Part shown: positions 34,400 to 46,300 of the stretch, piece by piece | Position numbering within the stretch: the first letter of the stretch is position 1 | How the letters are laid out: every line of letters starts with the position of its first letter | Assembly: GCA_963682025.1 (NCBI GenBank) | Contig: OY821517.1 | Span: 107,994,972-108,058,971, forward strand | Source of the DNA: Cordilura impudica | Taxonomy: Eukaryota > Arthropoda > Insecta > Diptera > Scathophagidae | DNA length: 64,000 nt | Reading direction: 5' to 3' | Made by a program: the position numbers and the translations under genes | The notes under the pieces: model-generated | Databases searched by the model: none | The model's input: the letters and a program-made list of their open reading frames with translations, nothing else | Told to the model about the DNA's origin: nothing

Positions 34400-35160
34400 A
34401 TAAGAGTTTTCAATCTCTCCGTGACTGTGTGCGAATTTGTTTGACTGAGCGTAGCTATGTCAAAGTTAATCTTTTTTTCACAGCAAGTGATCGGATGAGG
34501 CGAAATGACATTTAGATCACTTCGTGACTATGCATGACTATGCATGACTATGTCAAAGTTAATCTTTTTTTTCAGCAAGTCTATCGACCAAGTTTCAGAT
34601 CGATCGGATGAGGGGAAATGGGTTTTAAATCACTCTGTGACTATGCGTGACTGTGCGTGACTATGTCGAATTTCATCTTTTTTTGCAGCAAGTCTATCGA
34701 ACAAGTTTCAGATTGATTGGATGTAGGGAAATCCATTTTAGATCCCTCCATGACTGTGCGTGACAATGCGTGACTGTGCGTGACTAAGCTAAAGATAATT
34801 TTTTTTCACAGTAAGTGTATGGACCAAGTTTCAGATCGATCGGATGAGGGGAAATGATATTTAGATCACGCCGTGACTGTGCGTGACTACCACAAAATTA
34901 ATCTGTATTTACAAAAAGACTATGGGCCAAGTTTTAGATAAATTAGATAAGGGGAATGGGGTTGCCCCACGATATGCAGACAGGGAGTATGAGTAAAAAG
35001 AAAGAGTTTAACTGACTGTGCGTGAATATGTGTGGCGTGACTACCCCAAAAGTAATCTGTAGTCAGAACAAGACTATTGGCAAAGTTTCAGGTCAGTTGG
35101 ATAAGGGGGAATGGGGTTGACCCGCGACAGACAGACAGATAGACAGACAGCAATTAAAAA
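34400..35160. repeat. Tandem array of about 120-bp units with GCGTGACT motif
   Basis: Six diverged units each carry repeats of TGACT(A/G)TGCG, then AAAGTTAATCTTTTTTTCA, AGCAAGTCTATCGACCAAG, TTTCAGATCGATCGGATGAG and GGGAAATG. The last units lead into GACAGACAGACAGATAGACA. Confidence 0.8.
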
Positions 35161-36837
35161 AATTCTATTTATTTTTTTTTTTCTTTTCACAAATAATATG
35201 AAGAAATCGATTTTTGAAACGATGTACGTTTAAACGATTTTTTTTATTACTTTGGAGGTGCCATATTCCGAAGGTCTTAATTTGAAGTATGGTAAATCAT
35301 TTATACCAAGTTCTAATGAATGCTGATGGAGTGGGTCAGCCGCAAAAAATTGAAGATCCCATATATAAAATAAGTTATAAATTCATAAAAATCGAAGCTT
35401 TAAAAATGCCAAAAATCTTTAAAGCCACGTTAATTAACAATTTAACTCTACTATTATGGGGCGTTTAATTTTTTGTTCAAAAATAGAATGCAACTGAAAA
35501 GGGTCAGGACTGTAGTTTAACCCAAAAATTTTACTTTTATTGATGCGAAAAGTGAATGCGGGTTTGCTGGGTACCTCCTAGTTTACATTCCTAACAATTC
35601 TCTGAAACTCTTGAGCCGAATTTCACAAAAAATTTTGGTCTGCGATAATATTTTAATAATTAATTGAATGTCATATGTGACATAATTATATGCAATAGGG
35701 CTGGTAATGTAATGACTTGCAGAAATATCATCAGCAAAAGCTCAAATCTCACTTATCCAAGTTAATTAAAATATCTTTAATATTGCTGTATGCTCTTTTA
35801 TTATAAGAATTCGCATGTCCATTACACAGACGGATTTGCAGATATTCTCTAATCGCCTCAAAATACAAAAGCCTTAGCTACATCTTTAGGAAGCTACAAA
35901 AATTATCACAAACTCATTATTGCCAACAATAATGAAAAAAAAAAACATTTCAATATATTCGTCTCACAGTAGCCTGGTAGGTCTTTTCTGTTCATCTTTC
36001 TAAAATATTATTAAACTTTAAATTTTTCATTATATCTATTTCCTTTTTGTTTGAAGAAAAAAAATTTAAGTCATTTTTTTATTATTGGCAATAGTGCCAA
36101 TTCATAACATATCAATTTCCTGTAACTAACTTTTAAATTTTTATTCTCAGCTCTCACAAATTTTATGAATTTAATATTAGTTTTAACTCATACGTGCCTT
36201 GAATTGTTGAGAAAAATAAATTCTAAAAAGTTTTCATATAAATAATTGTCAGTTTAAATCAAATTTAGTCTATGAATTTTTTAATTTACTCATATTATTT
36301 ACTATCGATTAGATATATGTATATAATTATCGTAATATATGAATACTTAAACGTTTGTATAAAGTTGTGATTTTTAATTTAAAAAAATAGTTGATAATTA
36401 AGTCTTACCATAGAATACCTTCCCAGATATATCCTAAGGATAAATAGATGGCTCAAAAAATAATTTGTGGCGCTTGTAGCTTACATTAAGAAAGAAATAG
36501 TTTTTTATGTAGATTTAAGATATTCCATTTACATCAGCAACAATATTTTCGCTAAGATATTAACAACAAATGATTTCCAGTTGTGAGAATTACCACACCG
36601 AATTGTCTAATTATAATAATTTTTTAACCGACTTTGCACATTTATAAAAAAAAAAAAAAAACGAAACCTGATCTAGAAATCAAACAGCGTTATAGATTTG
36701 TGTACTCTTATGTTTTGGAATTCACTCTGGAGATCAATTGCAAAATGATGTTGTGTATACAGACACAAAATTAAGAATGCATAAATATATTTCCGGAAAA
36801 TTCAAATTAAACTAGTAATAAAACAACATTATACTCA
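35161..36837. other. AT-rich stretch, nothing recognised
   Basis: No gene or clear repeat beyond A/T homopolymers (for example 36648-36661). Confidence 0.45.
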
Positions 36838-37290
36838 TACACCAAATCTGAAAGCAATTTTTTCTGCAGATTTGAAAAAGTTTATATCGGCTGCTACATC
36901 TATAATATTAATAGACTACGCGATTTCTTGTGACTGATGTTTTGTTCTACCGTTTTATTCCAATTTTGACCAAACGTGTATTATTTGAGAGGTATTTCTT
37001 TTTAGCCGATTTGCGGAATTACAGATTTTAAATTTTTTTCCTTTATTTTGAGCAAATTGCATTTAAAGTTGCTACTAACACATACATAAAATTATACAAT
37101 GCTATGTGTGTGTTTATTAAATCTGTTTATGTGTTTATAATAAAAATGAGTTTGTTCTTTGTGTTGATTTGTGAATTGGCTATAATTGATTAGCATACTT
37201 TTAGGGTCTTTATTTTATGAAAAAATAAAATATCCTAGAATTTTCGTTCGAATTTCGAGGGCTGGAATCTGCTAGTTTTTATTATAGGTT
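36838..37290. repeat. DR fragment joined to an ATTCGAG-family copy
   Basis: Bases 36838-36903 (CACCAAATCTGAAAGCAATT, TCTGCAGATTTGAAAAAGTT) are a diverged internal piece of the DR. They run into 36904-37290, which matches 5665-6000 over its whole length. The end GGCTGGAATCTGCTAG is shared. Confidence 0.6.
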
Positions 37291-37892
37291 TAAATGATGA
37301 TCGGCTATCAGCTTTGCATCGCTAATCGAGCAAAAGATAAAGAATTTAGCCCTTAATGTAAAAAGCAGTTTTAATTGCGTATACAACAAGAAATTGAGAA
37401 ACTTAATTTTAACTATTCTCTGTAATACAACACGCAAAGTAGCTCAATTGACTAACGATATGATCATATGATTGGGTAAGTAATAATTATATATCTGTGG
37501 TCACAAGCATTAACCGCCCAAGTCGAAAATCATGCATTCGAGAAAAATGGCTTTTTATATAAATGTAATGGGGCTTCATTAAGACATAGGTCAGAATATT
37601 TTTATTAATATCTTTTTAAAAATCAGTGTCAGAGAAATGGGGATTTCACGTAAATATAAAGCATTTTTAATAGAATATGACAGCATACATAACTCAAATT
37701 GTTCTTAAGTCGACTTAGGCGGTTATCGCTTGTGACCACAGATATGATTTTTTTTTGTAGTGGTCAAGTTATAATCCATATGAACATTGTTGTAAAAGTA
37801 GTTGTAAAAAATTGGAAATAAGTCAGACAGACCCTTAAATTAGTTTTTTTCAATATCAATTTATTATGAATAATCTTCACCTAATATAACGA
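37291..37892. other. AT-rich stretch, nothing recognised
   Basis: No gene or strong repeat seen. Confidence 0.4.
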
Positions 37893-40230
37893 GGGCCTAT
37901 ACTCAATATGCTCTATCGTAAAAAATACAATTTTTCAGGAGAAGGAAAAATCTGTTTTATTCCTAAATTCCTTAAGTATGAGGTAATCTATCTTCCACAA
38001 TATTTGCTAAATACGACTACTGAAATTTGCATTTAAAAAAAATACAACATTTTAAATTATTCGCGGCACTGTAGGGCATTTTGTCCGATAGAGCATATTG
38101 GAACTGAAATTTTCGAATATTTTAAGGCGATAGAGCGTATTGCACAGTAATAAAAGTTTGATTTTTTATGATCAAATTTTGCAATTTTATTAAAGTTCGA
38201 ACGTTTTCTCTAACGTTTTTTTAATATATGAGTCATTCCATGTCAAACCGTTTTTTTTTTCAACATATAAGAATTTATTAACAAAACAATTAAAAATAAG
38301 AAAATTTACAGAAAAAAATTATTAGAATTGGAAATTTCTTCATTTCATGCTGTTTCTTTGACTTCAGCTGAACTAAATTATCATAAAAGTAATGATATTC
38401 TACTGGTATAACATGCTTTAAATCTTGTGAATGTTTCCATTTACTAGGCTGAACTGGGAGTTGACCTTTATGCAAGGGTTTTGGTTCAGTATATCCTGTG
38501 TATTCTTTAATTCGGGTGGGTAAGCTGTTGTATTCACCATTAAAGTTCACTTTAACCATTACATCACCACTTGGTAAATACTTTAGCGATCTTAATTGTG
38601 CAACTGTGGGATCATTTTTGTCTCGACCAGGTCTAATGCTGGAAATGCGAATAAGTTTGGCACCATTGTAGTTTTTAGTAAAATCGTAATTGAAATACAT
38701 TGCATCGAATGGTTTTTTTGCCACAGTATTATTAATTTTTACTGTTTTTCGTGATTCTAATATTATTCTGATATAGTCTATTGGCAAGTATATATAGATT
38801 TATTTTTTAGTTTGAGTTCTTTTTTAGCATGTGCATTGTCGCACTCCATTTGTGTGTGACCTTTCTCCAAATACTTCTGTTCTATTATATTATTTTCAAT
38901 AGCAAAAATTGATAAAGCATTTGACAGAAAATGGTTACGGTTTTGATAACCGCAACCGTCCGAATAAATTATGATTGGTAAATTATCTGATGAGCAATGT
39001 GTTTTCAAATGATGTATTATGATGGAAATAAATGTGGAAGCAGACAGATCACCGTTTGTTTCATTCCACCAATAATTTGTGCATTGATGCGTAGCAAGAT
39101 TATAAACAGTAAAATTATGAACTTGTAGGCGCTGTTTGTAAAAAATAGCTGAAGCATTTATATTTTATCCAACGTTTAACCATGCCACTTTTTATAGATA
39201 GAGTTCACAAGAACTTGTTCCGACACACTTGTAATGATTCATGCTTGTATGGTAGTTTAAAGATAAAGCTGTGCTGTTTTCTGTTAGAGCTGTTCTTTTT
39301 TTTTTTTTTTGCTATCTCCGATACGAGGTTCTTTACAAAAACTCGTTTAGCTTCCCAATTCAGCTCCCAAAACGTTTTAAAAATGTTCGATCTTGTTTCA
39401 TCATCAAATTCTTGGAAGTGTCTTGATTTAGTTTTCATACATAAGGTTGATGAGCATGTAGGACCAATTTCTTTTCTTGCTTTTGGTGAATTTTGTTTGA
39501 AAATTCCCATAGATGTCGAAAAACCCATATATTCTTGCCCCTTCATTCGCTTTGTAGCATTTTCCACCCTTTTAAAGCATTTAGAGTTATGTGTCCTTTT
39601 AGATCATCTACGCCGAACGAACTCATTTTGGCTATAAGGCTCGTCGTCGGAATCTGGGCAAACAGTTTTCCAATTGCATTAAGTACTAACGAAACATTTG
39701 TTAATAAAATAAAAAACCTGATATCGGATATTCTCCAGCATCTTCTTCGTTTGACGATGGATAATCAATTGCAATACGTTGTAAAGAATTATGGGACATT
39801 TTAGCCTATTTTTAGAACACTTTTTATTACAAAAATTTATAACTACTTAAATAGTTAAATTCGAATTGGTTCTAAACTTCAAATTTTTTATTGCGAATGA
39901 CAGATTTTAAAATGCGTAGGTTGTTGTCAAAAAACATTCACACAGGCACAGTTGTATAATATATTGTAGGATACAATTTTGTGAAATATATGTGCGTAGT
40001 AATATTATATTTTTATTAAGTCGATTAAAAAATTTTCCGATAGACCATATTGCATTCAAAAAATTATGCCTCGTGTTCGATAGAGGAATAACAAATAATG
40101 AAAAAAGTATACTAAAACACATTTTTTTTTCTGAAATTTTTTTCAAAGATGCAGCTTTCATTAGTGAAGAGTTTGCCATCAAAAAGTCATTTCGAAAAAT
40201 CTTACGATAGAGCGTATTGAATATAGGCGC
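37893..40230 (-). mobile_element. 2.3-kb TIR DNA transposon with a DUF7869-like protein
   Basis: GGGCCTATACTCAATATGCT... at 37893-37921 is matched in inverse complement by 40202-40230 (26 of 29 bases). A 15-base motif CGATAGAGC(A/G)TATTG forms part of both TIRs and recurs inside at 38086, 38128 and 40038, with a partial copy at 40078. The coding region (38290-39799, minus) fills most of the interior. A target site duplication is not obvious in the flanks. Confidence 0.7.
38290..39799 (-). pseudogene. DDE/RNase-H-like transposase candidate (DUF7869-type family)
   Basis: On the minus strand the order is: MSHNSLQRIAIDYPSSNEED (39799 down); GPTCSSTLCMKTKSRHFQEF with ETRSNIFKTFWEL and VFVKNLV (39300-39470); VCRNKFL and LSIKSGMVKRWI (39190-39225); VHNFTVYNLATHQCTNYWWN (about 39060-39115); IIIYSDGCGYQNRNHFLSNA (about 38940-38975); EQKYLEKGHTQMECDNAHAK (about 38840-38885); IRPGRDKNDPTVAQLRSLKY (about 38575-38640) and KWKHSQDLKHVIPVEYHYFY. 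I recognise this as a widespread, poorly characterised insect protein family. D-G-x-x-Q-N-R-N and E-K-G-H-T-x-M-E-x-D look like acidic catalytic motifs of an RNase-H-like fold; that is inference. Frameshifts near 39140 and 38785 and a stop near 39701 disable this copy. Confidence 0.6.
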
Positions 40231-40234
40231 TTGA

Positions 40235-41262
40235 TATTAATATTTTTTTGTTTGTTGGTTGGTTTGTTTGTGGGAGTTAATCTCCGTAACTACTCATCTG
40301 ATCTTCCTAAAATGTTCACAGAGTCTTACTTCGGATATGGGAAGTGCTACAGACTATAACTTTTTAAATATTTTCAGCGGGCGTGACACCTCGCATACAA
40401 AGTAAATTTTTAAAATCATATATATTGAGTACTATGATAGGGAGAGCTTTTTAAATTTGTGCGAGGACACCTATTATTAATATTAGTAGCTACGCCGGAA
40501 ATGGGCGGGATCGGATAAGTGGATGTGGTACCTCCCATACAAGTAATAATTCAATATTATATATCTCGAGTACTGTGATAGAGAGAGTTTTTCAAATTTG
40601 TCTGATGTCACCTATTATTAATGTGAGTAGTCGGACAAAAAATGGGTAATATGCCGTATATCTGGAGTACTGTAATAGTGAGACCCTTGGGACTTTGTGT
40701 GAGCCCATAAGTTATTCATTTGATTAGTTGGACAAAAAATGCGCGTGATCGTAGCAGTGGGCGTGGCACCACCCATACAAAGTAAATATATGATATATAA
40801 CTGGTGTGCTAAAAAAGGAAGCTTTGACACTTTGCACGAGCCTATAAGATCTTAGTATGAGTAGTCGAACGAAAAACTGGCGGGTTCACACCCATGCAAA
40901 GTAAAAATTTAATGTCATATTTCTTTAGTACTGTAAAAGAGAGAGCATGGTGGCTTTGCGTGAGTCCATAGGTTCTTTTTGTGATTAGTCGAACAAAACA
41001 AATGGGCGTGATCGGAGCAGTGGGCGTAGCACCGCCCATGCAAAGTAGATATCTAATATCATATAACTGGTGTACTATAAAAGGGAAAGGCTCGATATTT
41101 TGCATGAGTCCATCAGATATTAATGTGAGTAGTCCATTAAAAATTGGGCGGGATGGGAGTACTGGGCGTGGCACCTCCTATGTATAAAATATGAAGCACT
41201 ACGAAAGCGACAGTCTTTTGACAAGTTCATTAGTTATCAATGTGATTTGTCGTGGCAAATAT
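40235..41262 (-). repeat. ACTAG-type element with about 125-bp tandem units
   Basis: The end TTTGTTTGTTGGTTGGTTTG then AATCTCCGTAACTACTCATC recurs at 41610-41660. Between 40370 and 41220 about seven diverged units repeat GGGCGTGGCACC.CCCATAC, AAAGTAAAT, a TATATA.CTGG.GTACT block and a TTTG.GTGAGCC block. Its ACTAG end is not seen, so it is truncated. Confidence 0.65.
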
Positions 41263-41395
41263 ATCGCCAAAACCAAAAATCGCCAAACCCAAAAATCGCA
41301 AAAAAAGGAAAATCGGCCAATATACAAAAATCTTCAAAATCAAAAATGAGCAAAATCAAAAATCGCTAAAATGAAAAATTGTCAAATGATATTAT
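41263..41395. repeat. CGCCAAAA-type minisatellite
   Basis: Units of about 16-18 bases around ATCGCCAAAACCAAAA repeat, degenerating to AAATCAAAAATGAGC. This is the inverse complement of the tract at 42680-43085. Confidence 0.7.
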
Positions 41396-41589
41396 AAATT
41401 CAAGGCAAATAGTTAAGTGTTGCCAGATCTAATATGGATAATCCATCTTCTTCTCATGGGCAGCTACATGTACCTCGCTCCAGGGTAGGAACGCCGAAAA
41501 ATCTGATAGTTGTCCTACCGAATGAAAAAACAAAAAATATTGTATATCAGCATCAGCAAGCATTGAAATAAAAACTCTATACTAATAAT

Positions 41590-42045
41590 CTATACTAACA
41601 TAATAAAGAGGTAATATTTGTTTGTTTGTTTGTAGGGGGTAATCTCCGTAACTACTCATCTGATCTTCCTGAAATTTTCACATATCTTACTGCGGATATG
41701 GGAGTGCTACAGGCTTTATTTTTTTTTTTTTTAATATTTTTATTGGTCGTGGCACCTCCCATACAAAGTAAATTTTTAATATCATATATATTAAGTACTA
41801 TGATAGAGAAAGCTTTGCAAATTTGTCTCAAGTAATCTATTATTAACGTGAGTAGTCAGCCAAAAAATGGGCGGGATTAGACAAATGCGCGTGCTACCCC
41901 CACACAAACTTTATATTAAATGTGATACATCTGAATTACTGTATTAGTGAGAGCCTTGGGACTTTGCGTGAGCCCTTTCATAACGATTTGTAAGGGGGGG
42001 AGGGGGAGTGGGGAGGGGGAGGCTGTAGCGGAGCACACCGGGTTA
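41590..42045 (-). repeat. ACTAG-type element, second copy
   Basis: One end is TTTGTTTGTTTGTTTG next to AATCTCCGTAACTACTCATC. The other, read on the minus strand, is TACTAGATGTAACCCGGTGT then GCTCCGCTACAGCC. It contains one to two units of the GGGCG tandem motif and the G-rich tract at 41994-42022. Confidence 0.6.
41994..42022 (+). other. G-quadruplex-forming tract
   Basis: Runs of 7, 5, 4 and 5 G separated by A, AGT and A, followed by AGG. This fits the canonical four-run rule for an intramolecular G-quadruplex with very short loops and stands out in AT-rich DNA. Confidence 0.85.
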
Positions 42046-42604
42046 CATCTAGTACTATATATATAAATATTAAAAATAGAAAACTGATTAATTTTTGATA
42101 TAAAGTATTTAGAAAGAGTATATTTACTGAATATAATTTTTCACGAAATCCGCAATAAAAAAATTCTTTTAAAAAAAATTCTCACACAGTTAATTTTTAA
42201 CATGTATTTAACAAAACCTGAGTACTAGATCCATTTTTTAAAATTTTGTTTACAACTTAAAGAAAAGTTTTCAAAATTTCTTTAAAAAAAATTACAGATT
42301 TTCGTTCTCATTGCGCAATAGGTTAACAACATGGTAATAAAACAATATGACATATCTCAATACTTATAAGTATAAAGATAAAAAAAATATTATGGCTTTA
42401 ATCAGCTTCTTAAAGTTGAAAAAAATGCCGTCAAATTTCATGAGGACCACTCTAATAGTTATATTTTAATAAAAATTATTTTTTTAAGCCCTAGCTACAA
42501 TTTTGCTAATTTTTTTCGAAATGTCGCATAATTTATACGAAAATTATGGTCACTTTTAGTTTCATTATTGAGTTTAAGATTTTTTCTTATATGTATATAG
42601 GATA
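42046..42604. other. AT-rich stretch, nothing recognised
   Basis: No gene or repeat match seen between two ACTAG-type elements. Confidence 0.4.
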
Positions 42605-43290
42605 CTAGCAGTAACCAGATGCGCTTCGCTACACCCATCGTAACCGAAATAAGTAAACTTGAAACACATTTCTTAGAAAACCATTTTATTTGTTTTTTGC
42701 GATTTTTGATTTTGTTTTGTTTTGGATTTAGATTTTGGATTTGGCGAATTTTAATTTGGCGCTTATTGTTTTTTGCGATCTTCGGTTTTGGTAATTTTTG
42801 ATTTTAACGATTCTTGTTGTTCGCGATTCTCGGTTTCGGCGATTTTTGACTTTGGCGATTTTCGTTTTTTTTTCTTGCTATTTTAGATTTTGCCGATTTT
42901 TGATTTTAACGATTTTTGAATTTTATCGATTTTTGGCTTTAGCATTTTTCTTTTCTGTGATTATTGATTTTGGCGTCTTTTTATTTTGCCGATTTTTTTA
43001 TTCGCGATTTTCGATCCTGGAAAATTTTGTTTTGGCGATTTTTGTTATTTGCGATTTTCGGCGATTTTTTACTTTGACGATTTTGGTTTCTTCTGGAGGT
43101 ACCACGCCGACTTTAAAAATCAAAAAAAAAAAAAATATAGCCTATTTTTCCCTCCGAATAGGCAGTTGTCCTCTGAAAAAATTCAAGGAAATCGGTCCAG
43201 TGATGAAATGTCCTATAAACGACAAACAAACGTACAAAAAAACATACAAAAATCCAATTTTATACATAAAATAAAATATCTTTTATGAGT
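42605..43290 (+). repeat. ACTAG-type element with GGCGATTTTTG minisatellite
   Basis: It begins ACTAGCAGTAACCAGATGCG then CTTCGCTACACC, and ends near ACGACAAACAAACGTAC with AAATCGGTCCAGTGATGAA just before. The interior (42680-43085) is a degenerate 17-18-base repeat of GATTTTGGCGATTTTTG. The two overlapping phenylalanine-rich frames are products of this repeat. Confidence 0.65.
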
Positions 43291-43379
43291 TAATCGTAGC
43301 TGGAAAATTATTGAAAGTACTGGGTGTCTAATGGGAACATTTTTTAAATTTGTCCACATAGCCACTCCTTCCTTAATAT

Positions 43380-46300
43380 CAACCCTGTCTCGCTAACGAG
43401 GCTCTGACGACCAATCTTGAGCGGGATAACCCTAATATTTAGTATGGCTAAATACCTCTATTCTTCTGCACGCCTGGTGGCGATGTTGGCAGCCCCAACA
43501 CCAGGATCGGACGCTATGGTCTAATAAGCCGTACGTCTTAAATATAAACCTTATTAATAAAACCAGAATAAGAATGAAAACTAATAAACCCGATAAAACG
43601 TTGAGGAAGTTTGGCATGAAACCTAATACAAGAATCGGAACATGGAATGTACGTACTCTTTTGGAAAATTCAAGGCTTGAACAATTTTGAAAGGAATTCG
43701 CCGCCTATAAACCCTCATTACTTGGGCCATGCGAAGTACGATGGTGCGAACCAGGAGAATTTACAACAGCAGAAGGTCTTACGGTCCTTTTTTCCAGAAA
43801 ACAAACGAACGAGTTGCTTCGATCAAGTGAAACAGGTGAAAGGTGCCCTAAGAGATTGAAAACATCACCCAGATATAATTATTAGTACCAGAGTGCACCG
43901 CAAAGCGCGGAATATTACGTTTGTCCAATGTAACACCCCTCCACTGAAACCTCTGAAAACTCCACAAAGGAATCTTTTTATAACCTTCTCGATAGCGTCC
44001 TCGCAACAGTCCGTAACGGAGACATTGTCATTATGATGGATGATTTTAAAGATCAGGTAGGTCCCGAAAATGCCAATGTGGAGAGCGCAATGGGCAGGCA
44101 TGGCCCAGGACGACTAACGGAGAATGGAAAAATGTTTCTGGACATTTGCAGGACCAATAATCTTGTTATTGGCAGTACGTTATTCCCTCACCCAAGAGTA
44201 CACAAAATCAACTGGATACCCCTGACAACCGCACAGAATACCAAATAAACCACATAACTATATAGAAAATGGCGCGGTTTGTTATTGGATGTGCGCAATA
44301 AACGAGGTGCCGATATTGCTAGCGATCACCACTTACTGGTTGCCACGGTGCGAATAAAAATCACCACCATTAGGATGAACAGCAGAAGATTCAATGTGGC
44401 AAAGATTAAAAACCCGGAAATCGCCAACCTGTTCACTAATGAATTGATAGAAAAAGCCTCAAGTAAGTGTGAAGACCGAACATGGCCGCATGTAACTAAG
44501 GCAGCGGGGTTTAAAAATTCTACTAGGAGAGAATGAATTAGCGATGCTACGTGGAACTTAATTCAGCAGAGAAAGGTCACAAATAGCGATGTTAACATCA
44601 GCAAAACACTCTTGAATAAAGCCTGCAAACAGCAACTATAAAACCGACTTAATTCTGGAGTAAAACACAGTGCCCGGAGAGGTAAGCGCAATTGGATCAA
44701 CAATATAGCGAAAGAACTTCAAGCAGCGGCTGAAACCCATCGTGTGAGGGACATGTTAATGTCTGTTTACAAGCTGACAAATAGAAAATTATCGACATTG
44801 AAAACCCAACAGGTTTCATTCTGGGAGAGCTTCTACCCCGGCATGCTATCAACATCTGCTGCTCAATGTCAACCCATTTGCGAATGTGTTTCACATACAC
44901 CAAATGCCGACATCTCTACTGATTGACCTGAGATAAGTTAAATTAGCGAATCGATAAGATCTTTCAAACCAATCAAATCTCCTAGTTTCAATAACATATC
45001 TCCAGATCTGCCCACAGACGACCGAACAACCAGTGCACGACTTCTGTAACCCATTATTATTACATTTTGGGCCCATCAATCTTTAGCTGACGAGGGGTCT
45101 GATCGAGTCAGAATTGGAGAGGCATAACTTTGTTGGGCATGGTAAATAAGGTAATTGCGCATATTATAAACAAAAGACTCTCGGCAACAATTTCCCCATC
45201 ATTCAGATATGAGCAAGCTGGCTTTCGCTCCAGAAAATCTTGTGTTCACCAAGAACATAATCTTAGGATTATCGGTGAGCAATCAGTGGAATGGAGATCA
45301 CCATTATACCTCATTTTTATAGACTTTGGCACACTCAACCTTATTGCTATATGAAAGTCGCAAATATGCACGGGCGTGGCCGAAAAATTAACACCGCTAA
45401 TCAACTCCCTGCACAAGAATGCCACTTACCGGGTGTTGCATGTAAAACAACTGAGCAACAGGATCTCGGTGAAAACTGGAGTTAGACAAGGTTGTGTCTT
45501 ATCGCCTTTACTTTTTAACTGCATCCTCGATGCTGTGATGCAGAAGGCAAGAAGCCATCATAAAAGAGGTATTATGTGGGATTTGAAAGGACGGTTGGAG
45601 AACTTAGATTATGCAGGCGAAACATGTCTACCTAGCCACTCATTCTCAGAGATGTAGTCGAAAATTTCCACTATCAGTGGCATCTCAAAATTGGTTGGGC
45701 TAAAGATAAATGTACCCAAAACAAAATAGCTCCGCATCAATAGCAACTCAGATCGCCATTTCTTCGTATGTGACCAAGATATTGAAGATGTTAAGGCCTT
45801 CTGCTACCTGGTAGCATAATTGACAGAACTGGTGGCTCAGTAGCAGATATATCCAGTCGCATTAATAAGGCGCGGAGTGCATTTGCCCAATTAAATCCGG
45901 TTTGGAATTTTTCTAATATTTCGAAAAAAACCGAAATCAATTTATTTAATTCCAATATAAAATCCACTCTGTTATACGGATGCGAGATCTGGAATGGCAC
46001 CACGTGACATACAATGCCTTCAAGTATTTCTCAACGCAAATTCTTACGGATCTTTTGGCCTGTAATAATATCCAACAACCAAATCTGGATCCAAACAAAC
46101 CAGCAGCCTATTAGAACGAAAAATGGTAAGCGGATATTGAGATGGATAGGACACGCCCTCCATAAACTAGGCAATGATATTACCAGGAAATGCCTAGATT
46201 AGAACCCGCAGAGAAGCAGACGGGAAACGGGAGACCAGCGCATACTTGGAAGCGGCAACTGACAACAGAACTTTCTAGATTGCGTATGAAGTGGAACGAA

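Noticed and set aside
34400..35160. CRISPR array
   Set aside because: The repeat units are diverged, have no constant spacer pattern, and the DNA is eukaryotic.
26020..38262. Shared phrase ATTCCATGTC.AAC at 26.0 and 38.2 kb as a repeat family
   Set aside because: The match is only about 15 bases and does not extend.
39182..39804. Plus-strand open frames of 151 and 103 codons
   Set aside because: They are shadows of the minus-strand transposase-like gene, which has recognisable conserved motifs.
40842..41174. Minus-strand frame of 110 codons with repeated LLCMGGATPTAPIT
   Set aside because: It translates the 125-bp tandem units and has no independent support.
42619..43288. Phenylalanine/isoleucine-rich frames
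   Set aside because: They translate a 17-18-base minisatellite in two registers.
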